This document shows positions 1-6,241 of a stretch of DNA of 14,971 bases, piece after piece. The first letter of the stretch is position 1. Each line of letters opens with the position of its first letter. The stretch is from JANLSE01 sp038214135. GTDB taxonomy: Bacteria; Chloroflexota; Chloroflexia; Chloroflexales; Roseiflexaceae. The translations under genes and the position numbers were made by a program. The stretch is from assembly GCA_038214135.1 (NCBI GenBank), contig JBBQSD010000146.1, positions 1 to 14,971 of the forward strand, given 5' to 3'. The notes under the pieces were generated by a model, which searched no databases, was not told where the DNA came from, and saw nothing but the letters and a program-made list of their open reading frames with translations.

Positions 1-63
1 ACCGTAGGGGGTCACGTACATTTTCGGAATGGCGCATGACAGTGTCGATTATGCTCGTTGGGG

Positions 64-174
64 CGGTTCGCGCACCGCCCAGCCTGACAGACAATAATGC
101 ACAAGCGGGGCGGTTCGCGAACCGCCCATCCTGACAGACAATAATGCACAAGCGGGGCAGTTCGCGAACCGCCC
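64..174. repeat. Tandem 47-bp repeat built on a 20-bp perfect palindrome
   Basis: Three copies of a CGGTTCGCGNACCGCCC core start at 64, 111 and 158, giving a 47-bp period. They are separated by two nearly identical 30-base spacers (81-110 and 128-157; first copy agcctgacag..., second atcctgacag..., otherwise the same). With the preceding GGG the middle copy reads GGGCGGTTCGCGAACCGCCC, which is self-complementary over 20 bases. The first copy has one change (GCGCACC) and the third has one (CAGTTCG). It lies beyond the 3' end of the minus-strand lipoprotein gene. It looks like an intergenic palindromic repeat family; its function is unknown. Confidence 0.9.
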
Positions 175-187
175 CTACACCGTACCA

Positions 188-203
188 ACGCGATGCATCG
201 CGT
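188..203. repeat. 16-bp perfect palindrome ACGCGATGCATCGCGT
   Basis: The 16 bases are exactly self-complementary. They lie 12 bases past the stop of the minus-strand lipoprotein gene and 13 bases from the last copy of the 47-bp repeat. No T run follows on either strand, so a classical intrinsic terminator is not supported, though a cruciform or 3'-end hairpin role is possible. Confidence 0.8.
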
Positions 204-215
204 CGCTGCTGACCC

Positions 216-890
216 CTACTTCGCCAACCCACCGAACAACATATACGCTCCCTGTACGCTATTCCACTCCAAACCGACCAGTTTACCCTGAGGGGCACCT
301 GCTGCATTGATTGCCCAGATACTGACCAATGGCCGTGCGCCTGGGGTGACGCTTACCATATAGGCGGCGGGGTTACTGAAATTAGCCAGTACGACGCCCC
401 CGACTGTCAAGCCGCTCTTCGTGAGGTTGGCCTGAATCTGGGGTTTCCCATCCGACCCATCCTGGACAATCACCAGTTCAAGGACAGGGCCTTTATAGGC
501 GGAAAAGCCGGGCTGCTTGAATGTGCCATCAGGTGTAATGCCACTTGCGAGCTTCACCCCAACCACGTCCGATTTACCATCTGCATTCAGATCCTTCTGA
601 TACAGAATCGTCCATTCTGGCCCAACCAATTGCCCACCTGGCGCTGGTACCGTAATTGGCCCTGGCGCTGTGGTCGCTACCGGGCCGGCTGTCGGAAGAA
701 GTGCCGTGGGCACAACAACTGTCCCAGGTGCGGGGTAGGCAGTGTTCCCAACCACAACTGTTGCACCAGCCCTGCCAGTACCAGGTGTAACAGTTGAGGC
801 ACTAAGGTTTGATCCGGCTCCCGGCTGACATGCCGCCAGTAGGGTGGCGACCAAAAGGCTCAGCGCAAGGCTTCGTGCTGCTGAGGACAT
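216..890 (-). CDS. Predicted lipoprotein with Pro/Thr/Gly linker and a DxNxDGxxD motif
   Basis: A 224-residue protein. The start is the ATG at 890, because GGAGG lies 7 bases upstream of it; an in-frame ATG 15 bases earlier would place GGAGG inside the gene. Residues 1-20 form a signal peptide (Arg, then a Leu/Ala/Val core) ending in the lipobox L18-A-A-C21, so lipid attachment at Cys21 is predicted. Residues 22-90 are a low-complexity linker rich in Pro, Thr, Gly and Val. Residues 91-224 look globular and include D100-L-N-A-D-G-K-S-D108, which fits the DxNxDGxxD calcium-loop pattern seen in EF-hand-like and FG-GAP-type repeats. No family was recognised. The downstream side (lower coordinates) holds the palindrome cluster. 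Confidence 0.85.
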   Translation of the reverse strand: MSSAARSLALSLLVATLLAACQPGAGSNLSASTVTPGTGRAGATVVVGNTAYPAPGTVVVPTALLPTAGPVATTAPGPITVPAPGGQLVGPEWTILYQKDLNADGKSDVVGVKLASGITPDGTFKQPGFSAYKGPVLELVIVQDGSDGKPQIQANLTKSGLTVGGVVLANFSNPAAYMVSVTPGARPLVSIWAINAAGAPQGKLVGLEWNSVQGAYMLFGGLAK

Positions 891-1024
891 ACGAGATCCT
901 CCCATATTCAGTGCGATTTTGTGACAGCATACTATATTGTTGCACGGATGGCTAGTACGAGATCAGGTAGAGTTCTGCTACGCGCCTACAATCTCACATG
1001 TTAAAGAACAAATGAAGATTGAAC

Positions 1025-1040
1025 ATTCTGACTCCTGAAT
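1025..1040. repeat. Dispersed word ATTCTGACTCCTGAAT, copy 1
   Basis: A 16-base word found again, identical, at 6224-6239. Here it begins 6 bases beyond the stop codon of the minus-strand gene ending at 1046; the other copy is 3 bases beyond the stop at 6242. Related words (AGTCAGG heptamers) lie just after the stop at 12625. Confidence 0.8.
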
Positions 1041-1045
1041 ACTCG

Positions 1046-1909
1046 TCAGCGTTTCGCCGTTTCATAGGCCACGATGATCGCTTCCAGGCATGCCTGAGCC
1101 TCTTGTTCCTCACCTGATCCAGGAGTGTGTGAACTATAGCGAACCCGTTCAAACAGGCGTGTCAGCCGGCGAATATGGGTATCGCTCATACCAATCGAAC
1201 CTAGGCGTTGCTCGAATTCGCGTGGTGTAAGTGTTGCATCATGGCGCACACCGCGTTGCTCGCTCATAACCCGTACCATCTCGGCATAACAACGCGAAAT
1301 AGTATCGCGCAGGTTCGCACCAGCTCGCAGATCATCGAGTGCCTCACGAACCTCATCAACAAGGAGATCAATCTGGGCAACTGCTGGCCGCCGGATCATT
1401 CGCCGGATGAGCAATGCCGAGGCACCAACAATTCCAGCAAGCAGAAGCACCGTGAGGAGCAGGACAAGCCACTCAGGCGGGGTACGAACTATATCTGGCA
1501 CTGGTATCGGCTGCGGAGCCTCGGGAATATCGCCCTGTGCTGGTTGCGCGGCAGGCGGGCGAACAACAGGCGCAGAACGGTCATTCGCGGCCTGGCTTAT
1601 AAAATACAGCCCGATCAGCATCAAGAGGTACGCCGGTAGGTTACGCATCAAGTCGCGGCGCAGTGCTGGCGACACAATCAGTGCAATGATGAATGCAACG
1701 ATTGTTACAGCAGCAACAATTGGAAGCCAGGTTGGAACATCAAAGCGCTCGCTTGTGCCACCACCACCAGTAAGCACCGGTATGAGAAAGTCGAAGCGAA
1801 ACGGACGACCAGGCTGCAGCACAACATCATGCAAGCTTGCGGCCAACACAAGCAGCACGCAGGTGGCCCCGCCAAGCAGCGCTAATATCTGCATCCGGTA
1901 TCGCGTCAT
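1046..1909 (-). CDS. Membrane protein with DUF4129-like C-terminal domain
   Basis: A 287-residue protein starting at the ATG at 1909 (MTRYRMQ). The open frame runs on upstream to 2029, but that part is only the translated octamer repeat. The ribosome site is weak (AGAGAAG). Predicted membrane helices lie at about 7-27, 62-82, 92-106 and 147-170, with a Pro/Ala-rich stretch at about 110-145 before the last helix. Residues 180-287 are soluble and helical. The part with LRDTISRCYAEMVRV, LTPREFEQRL and RLFERVRYSS resembles the DUF4129 domain that forms the tail of bacterial transglutaminase-like membrane proteins, often near MoxR ATPases and DUF58 proteins. None of those partners is in this window, and no transglutaminase Cys-His-Asp core is present. 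The gene lies downstream of the creatininase-family gene on the same strand. Confidence 0.8.
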   Translation of the reverse strand: MTRYRMQILALLGGATCVLLVLAASLHDVVLQPGRPFRFDFLIPVLTGGGGTSERFDVPTWLPIVAAVTIVAFIIALIVSPALRRDLMRNLPAYLLMLIGLYFISQAANDRSAPVVRPPAAQPAQGDIPEAPQPIPVPDIVRTPPEWLVLLLTVLLLAGIVGASALLIRRMIRRPAVAQIDLLVDEVREALDDLRAGANLRDTISRCYAEMVRVMSEQRGVRHDATLTPREFEQRLGSIGMSDTHIRRLTRLFERVRYSSHTPGSGEEQEAQACLEAIIVAYETAKR

Positions 1910-1940
1910 CACACGCTTCTCTTTCAGCCAAAGAAGCAAA

Positions 1941-1978
1941 GGAACAAAAGAACAAGGCAGCACCAATGGCCTTTGTTC
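1941..1978 (-). terminator. Putative terminator after the creatininase-family gene
   Basis: On the minus strand GAACAAAGGC and GCCTTGTTC pair over 9 bp with one bulged A and a 10-base loop, followed directly by TTTTGTTCC. It lies between the creatininase-family stop (2002) and the next gene start (1909). The stem is partly made of the GAACAA repeat word, so terminator function is an inference. Confidence 0.5.
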
Positions 1979-2002
1979 GCTTGTTCGCTTGTTCGCTTGT
2001 TC
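1971..2002. repeat. Octamer tandem repeat (TTGTTCGC)n abutting a stop codon
   Basis: TTGTTCGC occurs at 1973, 1981 and 1989, followed by a partial copy TTGTTC at 1997-2002. On the minus strand it reads GCGAACAA repeated and begins exactly at the stop codon of the creatininase-family gene. Read as protein it gives the meaningless EQANKRTSEQ frame. Confidence 0.85.
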
Positions 2003-2802
2003 TACTTCCGCTCTTGCTCCCGCCACCATTCGGCGATAGCATCCTCCCAGGAACCGCGAAAATAGCGCTTAACATATTCCTGTGAGAACATCCGCCGACG
2101 CGCATACAATTCGCGCAAAATATCAGCGCCGCCCCGCGTTTGCAGTGCGCGCACCGAAAGGGCAATCCGCTCGATGGCCAGCTTTATTGCCGCCTCACCC
2201 TGTGGCGCAGTCGCCGAACGTGGGTCTGTTCCTAACACGCCCGTGGTGCCAACATCGATCAATTGTCCATCAAGCACCTCCAGCGCCGTTAAGCGCGGGC
2301 GTAGCGCCAGCATCAGCGCTGTCTCCCAATGTGCCGCATGATCAAGCATCTGCTCATCCACAAGGGCGAGTGGCGGGATGGCGAGTACCAAGAGATCATA
2401 GGTTGCTAGTGCATGTTCAGCGGCATCCATAAGAACCAAATCGTGGCCATAGCCGTGATGTCCGGTCAGCAGCACAACAACGCGAAAGCCGATCCGCGCC
2501 AGTTCCGCAAACAGGCTATCCCACAATTCCTGGATTACATCGCTGCGCAACCCAACCGAGAAGCGATTGGGAATTGGCGCTATCGGCCACCATGTCGTCG
2601 GCAACAACACACCACCAGTCCGCATCACGGCCCGTTCAGCAATCGATTCGGCAATATAGCCTTCTGTGCCAAGTGGCAAATGCGGCCCATGCCATTCCAA
2701 AGCACCCCACGGCACATAGGCAATTGGTACGCTTGTAAGGATATCTTCGAGTTCTTGAGGGCGGAGTTCGCTATAGCGGCCCCACACTGGCGTCTCTGTC
2801 AT
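2002..2802 (-). CDS. Creatininase-family metal-dependent amidohydrolase
   Basis: A 266-residue protein with the motifs of the creatininase family (creatininase, MftE and FAPy-deformylase relatives), zinc- or manganese-dependent enzymes that open amide bonds. P31-W-G-A-L-E-W-H-G-P-H-L-P matches the first metal motif, with E36 and H38 as ligands. The next ligand, normally Asp in TD, is Glu47 here (LGTE). T113-G-H-H-G-Y-G-H matches the NGHGGN region with a changed tail. H155-A-A-H-W-E160-T matches the HAGxxET motif. Length fits the family (about 240-270). The ATG overlaps the hisS-like stop as ATGA, so translation is probably coupled to it. The substrate cannot be told from sequence. Confidence 0.88.
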   Translation of the reverse strand: MTETPVWGRYSELRPQELEDILTSVPIAYVPWGALEWHGPHLPLGTEGYIAESIAERAVMRTGGVLLPTTWWPIAPIPNRFSVGLRSDVIQELWDSLFAELARIGFRVVVLLTGHHGYGHDLVLMDAAEHALATYDLLVLAIPPLALVDEQMLDHAAHWETALMLALRPRLTALEVLDGQLIDVGTTGVLGTDPRSATAPQGEAAIKLAIERIALSVRALQTRGGADILRELYARRRMFSQEYVKRYFRGSWEDAIAEWWREQERK

Positions 2803-4280
2803 GGCGTTTTACCGGCAGGCGGCAGATCACTCAAGGCCATTCGTCGCTCCTCACGCCCACGCAGATCACGCCAGATGACTTCCTGGCGCACATATTCATC
2901 TGGCCCAATGATCACAACCGCTGCAATCCCACGTCGATCCGCATCGCGCAAATTATTGGCAACACTGCGCCCGCGAACATCAACGACGGCAACCCATCCG
3001 AGTTTGCGCAGTTGTGTCGCCACACTCAACACAAACGAATAGGCCGCCTCATCCGTGGCAACCAACAGCACTTCATTGGCCCGACGCGTCTCTGCTCGCT
3101 GCTGATTATTCGCCACAACCGCAGCAACAACCCGTTCCAGGCCATAGGCAAACCCGATTGCTGGAATGGATTGCCGCCCGCCGAGCATGGTCACCAGATC
3201 ATCATAGCGCCCGCCGCCGCATAGCTGTAAATCACTACCACGTTCGTAGATCTCAAAAATAATGCCAGTATAATAATTAAGCCCACGTCCAAGCCCAAAA
3301 TCAAGCTCGATCCGCTCGGGCGGCAGGCCATCGGCGGCAGCTAGTTCAAAAATAGCATGGAGTTCATCCACCTCAGGGGATAACAGTCCAAACTCAGCCA
3401 ACAGCCCGGTAACTGCTGGAAGCGCAATCTCTGGTGGCCCCTGAATGACACACATGCGCTCAAGCAGCGAAAGCGCTCGTTCAATCTGGCCTTGCTGCCC
3501 ACCGCGGCGCAGCTTGCGCACCAGGCGTCCGACAATTGCTTCCGGCGGGCGCGTGCCAAAGCGCAGATTCACACCAATGGTTCGTAGCGCATGCAGAAGT
3601 AATGCCTCGGCCTGCGGATCATCAAGATCGGCAACAATCGCTGCATCAAGCGGCGGCTCATCACCCTGGATTGTGGCAAGCTGTTCACGAATTTCTGCGA
3701 CACCATGCTTGCGCATGCGCTCCAGGCTCCAAGCCAAAAAGCTCTGTGTCCGCTCATTCAACCCTAACTCGGCCAACACACGCCGAATTAGGCCAATATG
3801 GCCAACCCGCACATAATAGGGGCCAACCCGCGCAGCATTGAGGCCAGCGCAAGCGAGCGCCAGGCACTCCGCATCAGCACGAGGTGAAGCGACGCCAATC
3901 AGTTCCACACCAACCTGGGTGAACTGCCGATAGGTATGGCGTTGCGGGCGTTCATTGCGGAAAACAGGGCCAGCATAGCGCAATCGCAATGGCAGCGGTT
4001 GATCCTGCATGCCGCTGACATACGCCCGTAGCACAGATGCCGTCCATTCTGGGCGCAGCGCTAATTCGCGGCCATTGAAGTTGAACTCATAGACCTTGCC
4101 AACCAGTTCTTCACCGAGTTTCCGCAAGTACAAATCACGGCGCTCAATGATTGGCAGATCAATTTGTTGGTAGCCAAAACCGGCGATCACCTGTTCAATA
4201 CGCGCTGCAATTGCTGCCTGAGTGTTGAGTTCGGAGGGCGACACATCACGCATGCCGCGTACAGGCTCGATCACGCCCAC
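2799..4280 (-). CDS. hisS: Histidyl-tRNA synthetase-like protein (class II)
   Basis: A 493-residue protein from the GTG at 4280, chosen because GAGAGG lies 6 bases upstream; GTG 4274 is the alternative. The frame stays open to a TTG at 4355, but that extension crosses the predicted promoter. Class II motifs: ALRPEWTASVLR at about 74-85, motif 2 VFRNERPQRHTYRQFTQ at 106-122, the histidine motif RGLNYYTG at 332-339 (usually RGLDYYTG, so Asp to Asn), GGGRYDDLV at 355-363, and motif 3 PAIGFAYGLERV at 373-384. An alpha/beta anticodon-binding domain spans about 402-485. It is longer than typical HisS (about 420-430) because of an insert at about 160-300. GHIGLIRRVLAELGL and GGGRYDD resemble HisZ, the ATP phosphoribosyltransferase regulatory subunit, but HisZ usually lacks the C-terminal domain. 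HisS is favoured. Confidence 0.85.
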   Translation of the reverse strand: MGVIEPVRGMRDVSPSELNTQAAIAARIEQVIAGFGYQQIDLPIIERRDLYLRKLGEELVGKVYEFNFNGRELALRPEWTASVLRAYVSGMQDQPLPLRLRYAGPVFRNERPQRHTYRQFTQVGVELIGVASPRADAECLALACAGLNAARVGPYYVRVGHIGLIRRVLAELGLNERTQSFLAWSLERMRKHGVAEIREQLATIQGDEPPLDAAIVADLDDPQAEALLLHALRTIGVNLRFGTRPPEAIVGRLVRKLRRGGQQGQIERALSLLERMCVIQGPPEIALPAVTGLLAEFGLLSPEVDELHAIFELAAADGLPPERIELDFGLGRGLNYYTGIIFEIYERGSDLQLCGGGRYDDLVTMLGGRQSIPAIGFAYGLERVVAAVVANNQQRAETRRANEVLLVATDEAAYSFVLSVATQLRKLGWVAVVDVRGRSVANNLRDADRRGIAAVVIIGPDEYVRQEVIWRDLRGREERRMALSDLPPAGKTP

Positions 4281-4326
4281 ACTGGGCCTCTCGTTCGTTA
4301 TGTATATTGTAGCTTGTTCAGGCGAT

Positions 4327-4355
4327 ATTGTACCCGATCCATACCGACCCGACAA
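4327..4355 (-). promoter_or_regulatory. Sigma-70-type promoter for the hisS-like gene
   Basis: On the minus strand TTGTCG (4355-4350), a 17-base spacer and TACAAT (4332-4327). The start point would fall near 4320, about 40 bases before GTG 4280. This argues against translation starting at TTG 4355. Confidence 0.65.
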
Positions 4356-4361
4356 GGATAC

Positions 4362-4389
4362 TAGCTGCTACGATATTATGTCGTAGCTA
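4362..4389. repeat. Imperfect inverted repeat in the divergent promoter region
   Basis: TAGCTGCTACGA (4362-4373) and TCGTAGCTA (4381-4389) pair over 9 bp with a bulge of 3 bases in the left arm. The pair sits between the hisS-like -35 box and the -10 box of the rightward promoter, so it could be a shared operator. Inference only. Confidence 0.4.
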
Positions 4390-4405
4390 TTTTGTAAACA
4401 GGCTA

Positions 4406-4435
4406 TGCTACAATAGTATGCTGATCAAATCAGCA
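4406..4435 (+). promoter_or_regulatory. Extended -10 promoter with downstream inverted repeat
   Basis: TGCTACAAT (4406-4414) is an extended -10 box (TG-n-TACAAT); no good -35 hexamer is visible. The perfect inverted repeat TGCTGAT-CAA-ATCAGCA (4419-4435) covers the expected start point near 4421. It could act as an operator or as a hairpin at the transcript 5' end. The ATG at 4456 follows 20 bases later. Confidence 0.6.
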
Positions 4436-4455
4436 GATCATTGAGGAGAGAACCA

Positions 4456-4998
4456 ATGACCGAGCTGAATCTACCACCTGATGCAGAGATGCCAGACGCC
4501 AATGATCTGATCGTCGATCCAGCCTTCATCGAGCATGCGGCCCGCATATTTGGCGATTCGGAGTTGGCCGATGGCCTTCAACCAGTTCAGATCGCTCGCT
4601 TGGCAACCATCGCCGAGATTCGATCCTATCGCCCTGGTGATCTTGTGTGCAATGAGCACGAACGCAGTGATGAGCTGTATATTATTGAGTCGGGCACGCT
4701 TGAAATCTGGCTGAACCCTGCTTCCATTGGCCTGGTTGGCGCAGCCCTACGAAGAATCGCCGAATTACACGCAGGGCAAACATGTGGTGAACTGGCGTTA
4801 CTCGATGGCGGAGTCCGCTCTGCACAGGTGCGCGCTGGCAACCAGGGTGCCCGTGTGATAGTCTTCCAGCGTGATAGGCTGCTCGCATTATGCGAAGCCG
4901 ATACAGCGATCGGTTTCCGTATTATGCGTAACCTGGCTAGTGCCCTGGCATTGCGATTGCGTTTGCAAGATATGAAGCTCTATTCTGGCGCAACCTGA
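4456..4998 (+). CDS. Cyclic nucleotide-binding domain protein (Crp-type, no DNA-binding domain)
   Basis: A 180-residue protein from the ATG at 4456, with GAGGAG 7 bases upstream (a TTG at 4441 is in frame but lies before the ribosome site). Residues about 40-155 are a Crp/Fnr-type beta-roll: RSYRPGDLVCNEHERSDELYII is the usual first half, and C110-G-E-L-A-L-L-D-G-G-V-R-S-A matches the phosphate-binding cassette, with Glu112 and Arg121 in the positions that hold ribose and phosphate of cAMP or cGMP. The C-terminal helix (about 145-175) follows, and the protein then ends, so there is no helix-turn-helix. It may act as a sensor through a partner protein. The rplU promoter begins 2 bases after its stop. 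Confidence 0.85.
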   Translation: MTELNLPPDAEMPDANDLIVDPAFIEHAARIFGDSELADGLQPVQIARLATIAEIRSYRPGDLVCNEHERSDELYIIESGTLEIWLNPASIGLVGAALRRIAELHAGQTCGELALLDGGVRSAQVRAGNQGARVIVFQRDRLLALCEADTAIGFRIMRNLASALALRLRLQDMKLYSGAT

Positions 4999-4999
4999 T

Positions 5000-5028
5000 T
5001 TGACAGACGTACGACGCTTTGCTATAAT
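5000..5028 (+). promoter_or_regulatory. Near-perfect sigma-70 promoter for the L21-L27-L31 operon
   Basis: TTGACA (5000-5005), a 17-base spacer and TATAAT (5023-5028), with TG-C before the -10 (extended -10). Both hexamers match the consensus exactly, as fits a strongly expressed ribosomal protein operon. The start point should be near 5035. Confidence 0.9.
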
Positions 5029-5034
5029 CTTCAA

Positions 5035-5153
5035 ATGTGCTCATATGCATCCGAGAGGGTGGCGTAACCACTCTCTTTATTGTGTGTCCTGGGACAGGGT
5101 GGCGTGTATCGCGAACCTGCTTCCCATACAGACCAAGTTTGAGGAGTAGGCTC
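5035..5153 (+). promoter_or_regulatory. Structured leader of rplU (candidate L21 leader)
   Basis: About 120 bases lie between the expected start point and GTG 5154. Hairpin: GAGAG(gg)TGG at 5053-5062 pairs with CCACTCTC at 5068-5075 around the loop CGTAA, followed by TTTAT. AGGGTGGCGT is repeated exactly at 5056-5065 and 5096-5105, and GTCC/GGAC can pair near 5087-5095. A leader of this length and structure before L21 suggests autoregulation by ribosomal protein, as known for L21 leaders in other bacteria. That it is the same RNA family is not shown. Confidence 0.45.
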
Positions 5154-5465
5154 GTGTACGCAATTATCCGCGATCGCGGGATGCAGTATCGTGTTGAGGA
5201 AGGCCAGACTCTGGAAATCGCCCTTCTCAATGCGGAGCCCGGTAGCGAACTAGAACTCGGTGAAGTGTTGCTTCTCAGCGGCACGGAGACTGTAGTTGGC
5301 TCACCGGTTGTTGAGGGTGCCAAGGTACTTGCCAAGGTACTGGGTGCCAAAAAAGGTGAAAAGGTTGTCGTTTTTCGGTATAAGAGCAAGAAGCGCTACC
5401 GACGGCGAACAGGCCATCGCCAGAACTACACCCGCGTCACAATCAGCCAGATCGTCGCTGGCTAG
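5154..5465 (+). CDS. rplU: 50S ribosomal protein L21
   Basis: A 103-residue protein of normal L21 length. It starts at GTG 5154 with GAGGAG 7 bases upstream; the longer open frame to the left is the untranslated leader. It begins VYAIIRDRGMQYRVEEGQ, contains the strand-rich middle of L21, and ends in the conserved basic C-terminus (KSKKRYRRRTGHRQNYTRVTI). L21 binds 23S rRNA in the large subunit and is usually encoded directly before L27, as here. First gene of the L21-L27-L31 operon; the gap to rpmA is 74 bases. Confidence 0.97.
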   Translation: MYAIIRDRGMQYRVEEGQTLEIALLNAEPGSELELGEVLLLSGTETVVGSPVVEGAKVLAKVLGAKKGEKVVVFRYKSKKRYRRRTGHRQNYTRVTISQIVAG

Positions 5466-5539
5466 GTACAACAGAAAGCCGCGAATATTGCGGCTGTATG
5501 GTGTAGTTATATCATCAGTGCAGGGAGAGGAGCCGAAAC

Positions 5540-5833
5540 ATGGCGCATAAAAAAGGTGTAGGTAGTTCACGCAATGGTCGCGACAGCAAGCCGAAAATGC
5601 TTGGTGTAAAGCGTTATGGTGGTGAACTCGTGTTGCCAGGCCAGATTATTATTCGGCAGAATGGTACAAAGGTTAAGCCAGGCAATAATGTTGGTTTGGG
5701 CCGGGATTATACAATATATGCGCTGGTCGCTGGTCACGTTACATTCCGACACTACTCGCGAACCCAGAAGCAAGTCAGCGTGGTTCCGCTTCCAGCTGAG
5801 CAGCCCGCCGCAGTTGAGCAGGCCGCAAGCTAA
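5540..5833 (+). CDS. rpmA: 50S ribosomal protein L27
   Basis: A 97-residue protein with GAGGAG 7 bases before the ATG. It begins MAHKKGVGSSRNGRDSKPKM, the typical L27 N-terminus whose flexible tail reaches toward the peptidyl-transferase centre. There is no cleavable extension of the Firmicutes kind. Core motifs include LGVKRYGGE, GQIIIRQNGTKVKPG and NVGLGRDYTIYAL. The last 16 or so residues (PLPAEQPAAVEQAAS) are an Ala/Pro/Gln-rich tail beyond the usual end. Second gene of the operon; 12 bases separate it from rpmE. Confidence 0.97.
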   Translation: MAHKKGVGSSRNGRDSKPKMLGVKRYGGELVLPGQIIIRQNGTKVKPGNNVGLGRDYTIYALVAGHVTFRHYSRTQKQVSVVPLPAEQPAAVEQAAS

Positions 5834-5845
5834 GAGGATTTCCTA

Positions 5846-6148
5846 ATGAAGAAGAATATTCACCCAACCGTTTATAACACCACCATCGTTTGTGTCACAT
5901 GCGGAACGCAATGGCCATTGACTTCGACGCGCAATAATATGCGTGTTGATGTTTGTGCAAAATGCCATCCCTACTATACTGGCGAGCAACGCATCGTCGA
6001 TACTGCCGGCCAGGTGGATCGCTTCATGCGCCGGCTACGCACCAGCCAGGAGCAGCAGGCCGAGGCAGCCAAGCGCCGCGATGTGAAGGTTCAGCCGGCA
6101 CCAAAGAAGCCAAGTTTGCTCAAAGAAATCTATGGCGATGAGGCGTAG
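5846..6148 (+). CDS. rpmE: 50S ribosomal protein L31, zinc-binding form
   Basis: A 100-residue protein with AGAGGA about 7 bases before the ATG. It begins MKKNIHPTVYNTTIVC and carries four cysteines in two CxxC pairs (C16/C19 and C37/C40, VDVCAKCHPYYTG), the zinc-binding C+ type of L31. HPYYTGEQRIVDTAGQVDRF is the conserved L31 core. The C-terminus runs about 30 residues past the usual 65-75 with a charged tail (QEQQAEAAKRRDVKVQPAPKK). Last gene of the operon: a strong terminator follows 21 bases after the stop. Confidence 0.96.
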   Translation: MKKNIHPTVYNTTIVCVTCGTQWPLTSTRNNMRVDVCAKCHPYYTGEQRIVDTAGQVDRFMRRLRTSQEQQAEAAKRRDVKVQPAPKKPSLLKEIYGDEA

Positions 6149-6169
6149 GCCAAATCATTAAAAACCAAG

Positions 6170-6206
6170 AACCAGGTGCTGATAGAATTATCGGCACCTG
6201 GTTTTT
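6170..6206. terminator. Strong intrinsic terminator between convergent genes
   Basis: AACCAGGTGC (6170-6179) and GCACCTGGTT (6194-6203) pair perfectly. The inside continues as GATA/TATC around the loop GAAT, with TTT after the stem on the plus strand. On the minus strand the far side reads CTTGGTTTTTAA. It can therefore end both the L31 transcript and the WYL regulator transcript. Confidence 0.88.
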
Positions 6207-6223
6207 GATTCTCTCCTATGGCA

Positions 6224-6239
6224 ATTCTGACTCCTGAAT
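6224..6239. repeat. Dispersed word ATTCTGACTCCTGAAT, copy 2
   Basis: Identical to 1025-1040 over 16 bases and located 3 bases past the stop of the minus-strand WYL gene (6242). Confidence 0.8.
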
Positions 6240-6241
6240 GC

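Noticed and set aside
64..174. CRISPR array
   Set aside because: There are only three units, the 'spacers' are near-identical to each other, and no cas genes are present.
1910..2029. N-terminal extension of the DUF4129-type protein
   Set aside because: The extra 40 residues come from the GAACAA repeat and terminator region, and the ATG at 1909 gives a normal membrane-protein N-terminus.
1407..2039. 210-codon plus-strand open frame
   Set aside because: It is antisense to the DUF4129-type gene and reads through the octamer repeat; its protein is Ser/Arg-rich noise.
2413..3042. 209-codon plus-strand open frame
   Set aside because: Antisense to the creatininase-family and hisS-like genes, both of which have family motifs.
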